Shown here piece by piece: positions 42,708-51,933 of a stretch of 64,000 nt of DNA. Position 1 is the first letter of the stretch; each line of letters begins with the position of its first letter. The DNA lies in NCBI RefSeq assembly GCF_013267195.1, contig NZ_CP053941.1, positions 868,001-932,000 of the forward strand. The letters run 5' to 3'. The position numbers and the translations under genes are program-made. The notes under the pieces were generated by a model. It was not told the origin of the DNA, did not search any database, and saw only the letters and a list, made by a program, of their open reading frames with translations. The stretch is from Halorubrum salinarum. GTDB lineage: Archaea > Halobacteriota > Halobacteria > Halobacteriales > Haloferacaceae.

Positions 42708-43328
42708 ATGGCCGAAGACGCCGCGCGGCGCGGACAGGCCGTGTACGACCGCTGGGCCGACTACGGCGTGCTGTACCGCGCGGTCGACCGCGCCACCCGC
42801 TCGGTCCGGGAAAGGGGGGCCGCGGCACTCGGCGTCGACGCCGGCGACGCGGTCCTCGACCTCGGCTGCGGCCCGGGCGGGAGCCTTCCGCTCCTCGCGG
42901 ACGCCGTCGGGGCGGACGGGACGGTGATCGCCGTCGACTACAGCGCCGGGATGGCGCGACGCGCCGCCGACCGCGCGGCGGCGCACCCGCCCGCCGCGGT
43001 GGTCCGGGGCGACGCCGGGCGACTTCCGCTCCGCGAGGACGCCGTCGACGCCGCCTTCGCGTCGCTGGCGCTGAGCGCGATGCCGGCGATCGGGGACGTC
43101 CTCGACGAGGTCGAGCGGGTCGTCCGTCCCGGCGGTCGGCTGGTGGTCGTCGACGGTCGGGTGCCGGACGGGGCGCTCGGGAGCGCGCTGGAGGGGGCAT
43201 ACCGTCGGCTCGTGAACTTCCGGAATCCGGACGTGCTCGCGGTGCTCCGGCGTCGGTTCGACGCGGTGACCGTCGTCGAGTCGTTCGACGCCGGGCTGGG
43301 AGTCGTCGCCCGCGCCGGTGTCGAGTGA
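42708..43328 (+). CDS. Class I SAM-dependent methyltransferase (UbiE-like)
   Basis: A 206-residue methyltransferase with motif I AVLDLGCGPGGSLPLLA (about 48-63), VDYSAGM, RGDAGRLPLREDAVD and the post-motif VVRPGGRLVVVD. The arrangement resembles ubiquinone/menaquinone-type and other small-molecule methyltransferases. The substrate is unknown. It follows cysS in the same direction after 72 nt. Confidence 0.87.
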   Translation: MAEDAARRGQAVYDRWADYGVLYRAVDRATRSVRERGAAALGVDAGDAVLDLGCGPGGSLPLLADAVGADGTVIAVDYSAGMARRAADRAAAHPPAAVVRGDAGRLPLREDAVDAAFASLALSAMPAIGDVLDEVERVVRPGGRLVVVDGRVPDGALGSALEGAYRRLVNFRNPDVLAVLRRRFDAVTVVESFDAGLGVVARAGVE

Positions 43329-43349
43329 CGCCGGCCGGTCACGCTGGCG

Positions 43350-43631
43350 TCAGTCCCAGGTCACGTAGACGAGGAACGCGATCCCGACGAACTCGAGGAT
43401 CTGGAGGTACATCATCGCGCGGACCGCGGGCGTCGACATCTGCGGCGGGTTCAGGTAGTAGAACAGCGCCAGCGCGTTCTCCGCTAAGAGGAAGGCGGCG
43501 AACACCGCCGAGCCGAGGGTGTGCTTCGACCGCACCTCGAGGTAGCTGCGCCCCCAGATGCCGAGGAGGACGAGCAACAGCAGGATGTTGACCCCCGCGG
43601 CGACTCGCGCCACGTCGAGCGTCAGGGTCAT
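43350..43631 (-). CDS. Small membrane protein next to a winged-HTH regulator
   Basis: A 93-residue protein with three hydrophobic helices (about 7-25, 40-59 and 71-91). It ends VYVTWD. It lies 55 nt downstream of an ArsR-like regulator gene on the same strand. Pairs of a wHTH regulator and a small membrane protein are common in haloarchaea, but I cannot name a function for this member. Confidence 0.7.
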   Translation of the reverse strand: MTLTLDVARVAAGVNILLLLVLLGIWGRSYLEVRSKHTLGSAVFAAFLLAENALALFYYLNPPQMSTPAVRAMMYLQILEFVGIAFLVYVTWD

Positions 43632-43686
43632 TCCGCGTCGCCTCCGATTCCACGATCAGTCGCCGCGTTCCAGGTTCGGGTCATGC

Positions 43687-43962
43687 TCACTCCAGTTGGT
43701 CGATGATGGATTCGACGGTCTCCCAGTTGTCTCGGGTGCGCTCGGTCGGTAGGTACACCGCGCCGTAGGTCTGTTCCGTGCTCTCGACCACGTCGTTCTC
43801 TTCGAGCACGTCGAGGTGGTGTCGCACGGTCTTGTACGCCAGGTCGAGGTCCTCTGCGAGCTGGTTTGCGTTCCGCGGGCGCTCGTCGAGCGCGCGGAGC
43901 AGGCGGGCCCGGTTGGGACCCCCCCGCGTTCCGGCCAGCACCTGCCAGAGGACCGGCTCCAT
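43687..43962 (-). CDS. Winged-HTH transcriptional regulator (ArsR-like)
   Basis: A 91-residue regulator: GPNRARLLRALDERPRNANQLAEDL then YKTVRHHLDVLEENDVVES as the recognition helix and wing, ending in a short helix (NWETVESIIDQLE) that may dimerise. No metal-binding cysteines are present, so it is not a metal sensor. A good TATA box lies 26-33 nt upstream. It probably controls itself and the membrane protein gene after it. Confidence 0.85.
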   Translation of the reverse strand: MEPVLWQVLAGTRGGPNRARLLRALDERPRNANQLAEDLDLAYKTVRHHLDVLEENDVVESTEQTYGAVYLPTERTRDNWETVESIIDQLE

Positions 43963-43987
43963 CGACAGTACCGATCGGCGGAGCGAC

Positions 43988-43995
43988 GTATAAAC
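43988..43995 (-). promoter_or_regulatory. TATA box of wHTH regulator gene
   Basis: Minus-strand GTTTATAC lies 26-33 nt before the ATG at 43962 in GC-rich surroundings. Confidence 0.6.
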
Positions 43996-44065
43996 GCGTG
44001 GATACCAGCACCGCGAGGGCGGAGGACGGGAGCGTCGGCGGGGACCATCCGGCGGTTCGGGGCCG

Positions 44066-44554
44066 CTACGGCTGTAACACGCCGTCGATGACGTGGATGA
44101 TGCCGTTCGAGGCCTCGATGTCCGTGTCGACGATGTCGGCCTGGTCGCCGTTGAGGTCGGTCCCGTCGACGTCGACCTTCGCGCCGTTGAGCGTCGGCAC
44201 CTGGCTCGCGTTGACGATCGAGTTCGCCTTTCGCCGGCCCGGCACGACGTGGTAGGTGAGCACGTCGCCGAGCCCGTCGACGTCGCCGACGTTGTCGACC
44301 GTGATCCCGGCCGCGTTGAACGCCGCGTCGGTCGGCGCGAACACGGTGAGCTGTCGGTTTCCGCTCAGCGTGTCGACGAGCCCCGCCTCCTGGACCGCGG
44401 CGACGAGCACGTCGAACCCGTCGGCCGCGACGGCCACGTCGACGATCGTTTCCCCTTGGCTCGGCGGCTCGGCGGCGGCCGCTCCGACGCCGCCGACCAG
44501 CGTCGCCGTTCCCGCGCCGAGCCCCTTCAGTACCGTCCGTCTGTTCGCGTTCAT
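44066..44554 (-). CDS. Fasciclin-domain exported protein
   Basis: A 162-residue protein with a Tat signal (NRRTVLKGLGAGTATLVGGV) and one FAS1 domain (about 36-160). Landmark segments are LVAAVQEAGLVDTL, LTVFAPTDAAFNA, LTYHVVPG and SNGIIHVIDGVLQP. FAS1 proteins mediate adhesion or bind polysaccharides on the cell surface. The ATG at 44554 is preceded by the AT-rich GAATACATAC about 30 nt away. Confidence 0.92.
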   Translation of the reverse strand: MNANRRTVLKGLGAGTATLVGGVGAAAAEPPSQGETIVDVAVAADGFDVLVAAVQEAGLVDTLSGNRQLTVFAPTDAAFNAAGITVDNVGDVDGLGDVLTYHVVPGRRKANSIVNASQVPTLNGAKVDVDGTDLNGDQADIVDTDIEASNGIIHVIDGVLQP

Positions 44555-44718
44555 GGGAGACACCCGGCCTGGAAGATGTTTCAGTATGTATTCAACAATT
44601 TGGAGAAAGTAACCCGCATCCGGCACGAAAGCGACCCAAATCTTCGCCAGTATTGCCGGTAGGGGGCGGCGTCGCTCGGGAACGGCGTCGCTCGGGGGCC
44701 GCGAGCGGGCGCCGGGGC

Positions 44719-45525
44719 TCAGTCCAGCACGTGTTCGGTGTCGTACGAGCCGAGCACCTTGACCCAGCCCTTGTCGGCGATGGCCTCGACGTCGCCGACC
44801 GCCTTCGCCATGTGGTCCTCGTAGAGGCCGGCGTCCACGTCGAAGTGGAACAGGTAGTCGCCGAGGCGCTCGCCGCTCGGGCGGGACTCGATCCGGGAGA
44901 GGTTGAGGTTGCGGTCCGCGAACGCCTCCAGCAGTTCGAGGAGGAGGCCCGGGTAGTTCGCGTTCGGGTATACGATCAGCGTCGTCTTCCCGCCGGCGTC
45001 GGAGCGCGCGGAGTCGGGCGCGACGACGAGGAACCGGGTCGCGTTGGAGGTGCGGTCCTGGATGTCCGCGGCGAGGATGGAGAGGTCGTCGCCGGCGTTG
45101 TCCGGGTGGCCGATGCCGGCGACGCGGGCGTCCTCGCGGGCGCGCTCGACGCCGCGGGCGGTGGAGGCGACCGCTTCGAGGCCGGCGTCCGGGTACTCGG
45201 CCTCCAGCCAGTTGCGGCACTGCGCGAGCGCCTGCGAGTGGCTCGCGACGACCTCGAAGGAGTCGTCCTGCGCGAGGAGGGCGTGTCGGATCGGCGTGAC
45301 GACCTCGCGGGTGACCGACACGTCGTACTCCGCGAGCGCGTCGAGGCTCTCCGTGACCGAGCCCTCGATACTGTTCTCGATGGGGACGACGCCGCGCTCG
45401 AACTCGCCGTCGGCGACGGCGTCGACGATGGCGGTGACCGATTCGCGGAACGACACCTCGGCGGCGACGGAGCGCGCGGCGCGGTGCGAGTACGTGCCGG
45501 CGGGGCCCAGCGTGACGGCGTTCAT
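44719..45525 (-). CDS. pheA: Prephenate dehydratase
   Basis: A 268-residue enzyme: PDT domain (MNAVTLGPAGTYSHRAA, VVPIENSIEGSVTES, SHSQALAQC, DRTSNATRFLVV) followed by a regulatory ACT domain (about 185-262, including the ESRPSGERLGDYLFHFDVD block). It turns prephenate into phenylpyruvate for phenylalanine synthesis and is feedback-inhibited through ACT. There is no chorismate mutase fusion. ATG 45525 is chosen over a GTG one codon earlier. Confidence 0.95.
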   Translation of the reverse strand: MNAVTLGPAGTYSHRAARSVAAEVSFRESVTAIVDAVADGEFERGVVPIENSIEGSVTESLDALAEYDVSVTREVVTPIRHALLAQDDSFEVVASHSQALAQCRNWLEAEYPDAGLEAVASTARGVERAREDARVAGIGHPDNAGDDLSILAADIQDRTSNATRFLVVAPDSARSDAGGKTTLIVYPNANYPGLLLELLEAFADRNLNLSRIESRPSGERLGDYLFHFDVDAGLYEDHMAKAVGDVEAIADKGWVKVLGSYDTEHVLD

Positions 45526-45648
45526 CACCCCACCGTACCGGGGGCGGTGAGAAAAGCCTGCGGGGCGCGGCGATGTTTCCGGGCCGTCAGCGGGTGAGGG
45601 TCCCCGCGGCGGGTCGCTCGTCTGCGGCGGGTCGCTCGTCCCCGGGGC

Positions 45649-46860
45649 TCACTCCTCGTCCGGGTCGGTCGGCACGCCGCCGAGGTTCCCCTCGTCGTCG
45701 AACAGCTTCGCCCGGAGGAACCGCGTCCGGTAGCGGTTCGCGCCCTCCTTCGTGTCCGCCTCGCGGATCTCGTCGATCCGGCCGTCCGCGACGGCGTCGA
45801 TAACCGCCTCGACCTGCTCCTTCTCGCTCGGGGTCAGCTCGAACTCGTAGGTCCGCGGCTGCTCGCTCTCCAGCCGCGTCCACTTCCGCGCGGCCGACAC
45901 CACCACGGAGCAGGGCTCGCGACAGGGGAAGGCGCCGTCGCCGCCGTCGACGTCGAGGTCCGTCTCGTCGTCGTACTCCCACTCCCGGCGCTTCAGACAC
46001 TGCGAGTCGTCGCAACAGGCCTCCGCGACCCAGTTGACGTGCTCGTACCCCTCGCCGCGGTCCCACGTCTTCACGACGCCGTAGATGCCCGACTGGCGCT
46101 CCATCGTCTCGCGCCAGTGGTTCACGTCGAGCTCGCCCTCGCGCTCGCGGTGCCAGTTAGCGACCGTCGCGGGGTATATCGTCTCGACCGCCTCGTAGAG
46201 CTCGCGGGGGCCGAGGTCGGGGAAGACCCAGCCGCCCACGAGCGACGGCGCCGTCTTGAGGGGGCGGTACCGCCCCTTCTCGTCGAAGGTGACCAGGTCG
46301 CGCGCGTCGAGCGGGTCGTCGTACGCGTCGAGGTCGTCGACCGGGACGCCCGCGTCGTCGGCGTGGCGCACGTCGTAGCGACGCTCGCCGCGGTCGGTGA
46401 GCGTCGCCGTAATCTTCAGTTCGCCCCAGGCGCGCTCGATCCCGGCCGCGAGCGCCGCGTACCGGGCCGCGACGGTCTCGCCGTCGGCGTCCTCGATCCA
46501 GCGGAGGAAGGCGCGTCGGGGGCCGAACTCGCCGACGACGCGCTCGAAGACGTACCAGTCGGTGACGGCGGGCGCGCGCTCGGCGAGCGCCTCGTGGAGG
46601 TCGCGCTCGCTCATCCCCGTCGGCCGGCTCCCGTCGGCGAGGACGTACTCGTCGGGCGAGCCGCCGGGCAGCTCCTCGTCGGTCCCCTCGGTGCCGCGCG
46701 CGACGCTGAACCCCTCGAACCGCAGGGGCTCACCGGGGTCCAGCTCGTCGAGCGCGTCGAGGACCGCGTCGAACGCGTCGCTCGGGAGGTCGATCTCGGG
46801 GACCTCGGGCTCGTCGCTGCCCGCCTCGCCGCCGTCGGTCGCGGAGGTGGAGTCGGCCAC
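45649..46860 (-). CDS. DR2241-family protein, CbiX operon partner
   Basis: A 403-residue protein. The N-terminal half is acidic. The C-terminal half carries the cysteine-rich stretch EACCDDSQCLKRREWEY and FPCREPCSVVVSAARKW, with at least five cysteines spaced as for a metal or Fe-S site. Related haloarchaeal proteins are known as DR2241 family and always seem to sit after CbiX. The start is a GTG at 46860, two bases after the CbiX stop codon, hence coupled. A role in siroheme/cobamide metabolism or Fe-S delivery is inferred. Confidence 0.78.
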   Translation of the reverse strand: MADSTSATDGGEAGSDEPEVPEIDLPSDAFDAVLDALDELDPGEPLRFEGFSVARGTEGTDEELPGGSPDEYVLADGSRPTGMSERDLHEALAERAPAVTDWYVFERVVGEFGPRRAFLRWIEDADGETVAARYAALAAGIERAWGELKITATLTDRGERRYDVRHADDAGVPVDDLDAYDDPLDARDLVTFDEKGRYRPLKTAPSLVGGWVFPDLGPRELYEAVETIYPATVANWHREREGELDVNHWRETMERQSGIYGVVKTWDRGEGYEHVNWVAEACCDDSQCLKRREWEYDDETDLDVDGGDGAFPCREPCSVVVSAARKWTRLESEQPRTYEFELTPSEKEQVEAVIDAVADGRIDEIREADTKEGANRYRTRFLRAKLFDDEGNLGGVPTDPDEE

Positions 46861-46862
46861 GG

Positions 46863-47732
46863 TCAGTCCCCCGTGGCGACGCGGGTCGTCTCGCGCACGT
46901 CGTCGAGCGCGCTCCCGAGGTCGGCGCCGGCGTCGGCCGCGCGCTCCAAGACCACGTCGGCCATGAGCGGCTCCGTCCCCACCGCGCCGGCGTACCAGAT
47001 CCGGGTACCGTCGACCGTCTCGGGCACGTCGTACCCCTCGGTGTGGTCCTCGCAGAGGCCAACGTCCTCCGGGATGTCCTCCTGGGTGTGGTAGCCGTCG
47101 GCGATGAAGAGGGGGACCAGGACCACGTCGTCGCTCTCGAAGTGCTCGGGGAGGTCGTCGACCTCCGGGTCCTCGTCCATGTACAGCGCCTTCACCTCGT
47201 CGAAGCGGTCGCGCTCGGCGATCCGGTCGGCGTGGTACTCGATCGCCTTCGCGGAGTTCTCGTTGCGCTCGGTGCCGTGGCCGACGACCGCCAGGCCGAA
47301 CCCCTCGCCCACGTCGGGGTCGTCCGTCACGGACTCGGCCCGTCGGACGATCACGTCGGTCATCGCGCGGTGGGTCCCCACCGGCCCGCAGTAGTGGACC
47401 TCGCGGTCGATGTCCTCGGCGACGAGCGTCGCCTGGTCCGCCGAGAGGCCGTCGGAGCCCCACTCGGAGACGTCCCAGCCGTCGAGCCGGAGCTCGCGCG
47501 GGATCACCTGCTCGGTGAAGTAGCCCTCCGAGACGAACAGCGGGACGACGTATATCTCGTCGCCCTCGACGGTGCGGAGCACCTCTCGGAAGTGCGGTTC
47601 CTCCTTCCAGAACCCGGTGCGGACCTCGTCGAAGGCACCGGTGGCGCGGATCGTGTCGGCGTGGTCGTACGTCGGCGCGCTCGACTCGGGGTTGAGGTGG
47701 GAGCCGTGCGCGACGATGACGAGCGACTGCAT
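46863..47732 (-). CDS. Sirohydrochlorin chelatase-like protein with two CbiX domains
   Basis: A 289-residue protein with two CbiX-fold halves. The first half opens VIVAHGSHLNPESSAP (His about 9), and the second contains VVGHGTERNENSAKAIEYHAD (about 140) with further His/Asp motifs. CbiX enzymes insert Co2+ (or Fe2+, Ni2+) into sirohydrochlorin for cobamide or siroheme. It precedes the DR2241-family gene with two bases between, so both are in one operon. The metal specificity cannot be told. Confidence 0.9.
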   Translation of the reverse strand: MQSLVIVAHGSHLNPESSAPTYDHADTIRATGAFDEVRTGFWKEEPHFREVLRTVEGDEIYVVPLFVSEGYFTEQVIPRELRLDGWDVSEWGSDGLSADQATLVAEDIDREVHYCGPVGTHRAMTDVIVRRAESVTDDPDVGEGFGLAVVGHGTERNENSAKAIEYHADRIAERDRFDEVKALYMDEDPEVDDLPEHFESDDVVLVPLFIADGYHTQEDIPEDVGLCEDHTEGYDVPETVDGTRIWYAGAVGTEPLMADVVLERAADAGADLGSALDDVRETTRVATGD

Positions 47733-47860
47733 ACCCGTGCTGGGGCCGCGCCGCTCTTAGGGACTTCGGAGGCTGCGGAACGACGGGAACGGCGCTCGGT
47801 CGCCCGGGACTTCCCCGCCCGACCGAAACGATCTTGCCCGCCCGCCGCGCAGCCCCGCGC

Positions 47861-48403
47861 ATGTCGCTGGCAGCCGAGACGCGGGAGGCGGTCAGAGCGC
47901 GCCCGTTCGTCCGCGACGCGCTCCGCGCCGGACTGGTGAACCACAGCGCCGCGGCGTCGTGGCTCGCGGCGCGCGCCGACCTCGACGGCGACCCCGACGC
48001 GATCGCGGCCGCGCTCCGCCGCTTCCGGGAGGACTTGCCGGCCTACGAGACCGAGGCCCGGACCGCGAGCGTTTCCATGCGGAGCGGAGTGGGCATCGCC
48101 GACGACCCGACCGAGGCGAACGACGGCGCGGAGGGCGACGGGGCGGACGCCGACCCCCTCCTCCGCGTGGGCGACGCGGCGGTCGTCGAGGGCGGCGACC
48201 GCACCGCGATCCTGGCGACCGGCGACGTCGACGCCGCGGCGCTGGCGGACGCGCTGGGGCGGCTCGGCGCCGCGGAGGTGGAGGTCGCGGCCGCGGGCGT
48301 GGCCGCCGACGCGCTCGTCTGCGTCGTCTCCCGGCGCGACGGCGCGAGCGCGGTGCGGGTCGTCGAGGCGGCGCTGGAGGCGGTGCCCGTGGATGAGAGG
48401 TGA
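47861..48403 (+). CDS. Conserved haloarchaeal protein with ACT-like domain (DUF7523-like)
   Basis: A 180-residue protein. The N-terminal HTH-like segment (VRARPFVRDALRAGLVNHSA) is followed by an ACT-like region (GGDRTAILATGDVDAAALAD, GLG..EVEVAAAGVAADALVCVV). I recall DUF7523 for it. A similar layout in other haloarchaea suggests a regulator that senses a small molecule, but there is no direct support. It is divergent from cbiX. The degenerate 20-bp repeat begins at its stop codon. Confidence 0.7.
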   Translation: MSLAAETREAVRARPFVRDALRAGLVNHSAAASWLAARADLDGDPDAIAAALRRFREDLPAYETEARTASVSMRSGVGIADDPTEANDGAEGDGADADPLLRVGDAAVVEGGDRTAILATGDVDAAALADALGRLGAAEVEVAAAGVAADALVCVVSRRDGASAVRVVEAALEAVPVDER

Positions 48404-48540
48404 GTTCGGCCGACGAGCGGGAATCCGGCCGAGGAGGGGTGAATTCGACCGACCAGGGATGGATTCGGTCGACGAGAGGCGAGCCCGATCGGCGGGACGC
48501 GAGCCCGGACCGCGGCGAGCGAACCGATCCTGTCCGGGAC
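48401..48540. repeat. Degenerate 20-bp tandem repeat array, about seven units
   Basis: Units start at 48402, 48421, 48441, 48461, 48481, 48501 and 48521. They share the frame GAATTCGGCCGACGAGGGGT-like with 60-80% identity to one another. The period is exactly 20 from the second unit on. It lies between the DUF7523-like gene and the membrane protein gene at 48575. It carries no spacers of unique sequence, so it is not a CRISPR. Confidence 0.8.
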
Positions 48541-48574
48541 GGCCTTTTTGCCGCTCTCGCTCCCAGTCGATCGC

Positions 48575-49099
48575 GTGTTGCTCACGACCGCCTTCGTCTT
48601 CCACGTGCTCTCCGGCGCCCTGTGGACCGGCGCGACGCTGTACGTCGTCTACGCGACCCTGCCGCGGGCGACCGACGGGACGCTCGGCCGCGCCGCGTTC
48701 GTCGACGCCGCCCACCGGCTCCTCATGGTCACGCGCTGGACCGGCGTCGTCCTCCCGGTCACCGGCGCGTACATGATCTGGCGGCTGTACACGCCGATCG
48801 AGCTCCTCGCGATGACCGGCCGTGGGTGGGCCGTCCTCGCGATGCTGTCGCTGTGGGGCGCGATGAACGGGCTCGTCGAACTGGGCGTCCTCCGGATGCG
48901 CCGCGAGGTGGACCCCGACCTCGGGTGGGGTCGGTACATGGCCGAGGGGTTCCCGGTCGACGCCCTCGCCGGGGTCGGGGGCGTCCCCGGGTCCGCCCGG
49001 CTGGCCTCCGTCGCCCGTCCGTACCTCCTCGCGAGCGCGGGGCTGGCCGTCCTGCTGCTCGTCGACGCCGCGCTCCTGGCCGGCGGGATACCGGGGTGA
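48575..49099 (+). CDS. Multi-pass membrane protein (CopD-like, uncertain)
   Basis: A 174-residue protein with about four hydrophobic helices (1-25, 50-72, 84-104 and 145-170). The start FVFHVLSGALWTGATLYVVY resembles the CopD/putative copper-export membrane family, in which a His near the membrane face binds metal. The GTG at 48575 is preferred because CTTTTTGCC lies about 25 nt before it; a TTG start at 48548 is possible. The function is uncertain. Confidence 0.68.
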   Translation: MLLTTAFVFHVLSGALWTGATLYVVYATLPRATDGTLGRAAFVDAAHRLLMVTRWTGVVLPVTGAYMIWRLYTPIELLAMTGRGWAVLAMLSLWGAMNGLVELGVLRMRREVDPDLGWGRYMAEGFPVDALAGVGGVPGSARLASVARPYLLASAGLAVLLLVDAALLAGGIPG

Positions 49100-49116
49100 C
49101 GGTCCCCGGAACGCGA

Positions 49117-49126
49117 GTATATAAAT
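49117..49126 (+). promoter_or_regulatory. Orphan TATA-like box
   Basis: GTATATAAAT stands alone in a GC-rich stretch 176-185 nt before the thermosome gene. No plausible gene starts 25-35 nt after it. It may start a long-leader transcript of the thermosome gene or a small RNA. Confidence 0.45.
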
Positions 49127-49269
49127 GCCGCCGAATCGGCGTTCTCGCGCCGACAGAGGGCAATGCTAACTCCCCGCATGAATTTCGGTCCAAGGCCGCG
49201 GAGTCCGGTGTTTTCGAGCGAGTCGATTCGTCACGGACGACCCGCACGCGGCGGCCCCTCAACGAGACA

Positions 49270-49278
49270 TTTATATAG
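49270..49278 (+). promoter_or_regulatory. TATA box of thermosome gene
   Basis: TTTATATAG lies 24-32 nt before the ATG at 49302, followed by the AT-rich AATCACAATCAATC. This is a strong, leaderless-type promoter like those of haloarchaeal heat-shock chaperonins. Confidence 0.75.
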
Positions 49279-49301
49279 AATCACAATCAATCAAACGCTG
49301 T

Positions 49302-50960
<1,659 letters not shown>

Positions 50961-50988
50961 GGCCCGTCGGAGACGAATTCCCACAGCC

Positions 50989-51041
50989 CGTCAGGCCTCG
51001 CCTGACGACGCCGACGTAGGTCGAGGTCCTCGGACCTCGAC
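50989..51041 (+). terminator. Twin hairpins downstream of thermosome gene
   Basis: Hairpin 1 is CGTCAGGC-CTC-GCCTGACG (50989-51007). Hairpin 2 is GTCGAGGTCC-TC-GGACCTCGAC (51020-51041). Both are perfect, with tiny loops, and no T-run follows. They could act as a 3' end/processing structure of the thermosome mRNA or as DNA cruciforms. Confidence 0.55.
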
Positions 51042-51222
51042 GCCCGCGCCCGACCGCGATCGCTCGACGACTACACCTTCGCGCGCTCCGATTTCCCCCG
51101 CTTTTCGTACCGCATCCTAACGTCCGCCAGGTCCGAGTCCGCGACCGGGACGGGCTCGGCCGTGCGCGGCGGACGCATCCGCGGCCGCACCTCTTTACGG
51201 GCCCGGGCCCTACGGTTGGGCG

Positions 51223-51477
51223 ATGGCAAACCTAACGCTCTACGAGCTTGAGGGCTGTCCGTACTGCGCGAAAGTGAAGACGAAGCTGTCGGAGCTCGAC
51301 CTCGACTACGAGTCGGTGATGGTGCCGCGGTCGCACAGCGACCGGACGGAGGTCGAGGAGGTCTCCGGACAGACGGGCGTCCCGGTCCTCGTCGACGAGG
51401 ACCACGGGGTCGAGGGGATGCCCGAGAGCGACGACATCGTCGAGTACCTCGAAGAGACGTACGGCGGCGCGAGCTGA
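51223..51477 (+). CDS. Glutaredoxin-like / GST N-terminal domain protein
   Basis: An 84-residue thioredoxin-fold protein with the dithiol CPYC at residues 12-15, the cis-proline segment TGVPVLVDE and DIVEYLEETYG at the end. It is a close relative of the protein at 2509. Its most likely role is thiol-disulfide exchange. It lies alone between the thermosome and DUF192 genes. Confidence 0.9.
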   Translation: MANLTLYELEGCPYCAKVKTKLSELDLDYESVMVPRSHSDRTEVEEVSGQTGVPVLVDEDHGVEGMPESDDIVEYLEETYGGAS

Positions 51478-51533
51478 GGCCGACGCGATCGGCCCGGGAC
51501 GGAGCCAGCGGAGCCCGGCCCCGCAACGAGAGG

Positions 51534-51541
51534 CTATTTAT
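51534..51541 (+). promoter_or_regulatory. TATA-like promoter of DUF192 gene
   Basis: CTATTTAT lies 24-31 nt before the GTG at 51565 and supports that start over the GTG at 51556. Confidence 0.55.
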
Positions 51542-51564
51542 CCGCCCGCGGCGAGGTGGCGGCC

Positions 51565-51915
51565 GTGCGACTCGTTCACCGTCCCGAGTCGGGGGGAGAG
51601 ACCGTCCTCGCGAGCGACGTCGACGTCGCGCGCTCGACGCTCGAACAGGCCCGGGGCCTGATGTTCCGGCGTTCGATCCCGGACGACTACGGCCTGGTCT
51701 TCCCCTTCGACGAGGCCGACACGCAGTGGCTCCACATGCTGTTCGTGCCGTTCGCGATCGACGCGGTGTGGCTCGCCGACGGCGAGGTGACGGCGACGAA
51801 GCGGCTCGCGCCGTTCGTCGGGCTGGGCCGCGGCCGCGCCGACACCGTCGTCGAACTGCCGGCGGGCGCGGCCGAGTCGGTGGCGGTCGGCGACGAACTG
51901 CGGCTGGTCGAGTGA
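51565..51915 (+). CDS. DUF192-family protein
   Basis: A 116-residue protein of the DUF192 fold: ARSTLEQARGLMFRRSIPDDYG, QWLHMLFVPFAIDAVWLAD and VVELPAGAAESV are characteristic. The family is widespread, often extracytoplasmic, but of unknown role. There is no signal peptide. GTG 51565 is chosen from the TATA box position. It is convergent with the sensor kinase gene. Confidence 0.87.
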   Translation: MRLVHRPESGGETVLASDVDVARSTLEQARGLMFRRSIPDDYGLVFPFDEADTQWLHMLFVPFAIDAVWLADGEVTATKRLAPFVGLGRGRADTVVELPAGAAESVAVGDELRLVE

Positions 51916-51933
51916 GCGGGAGCCGCCCGGGAC

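Noticed and set aside
46860-47732. Single-domain reading of the CbiX gene
   Set aside because: The protein holds two CbiX-like halves with separate His motifs, so a frameshift or fusion artefact is not needed to explain its length.
48401-48540. CRISPR array
   Set aside because: The 20-bp units are contiguous and degenerate, with no unique spacers of typical length, no leader and no cas genes in the window.
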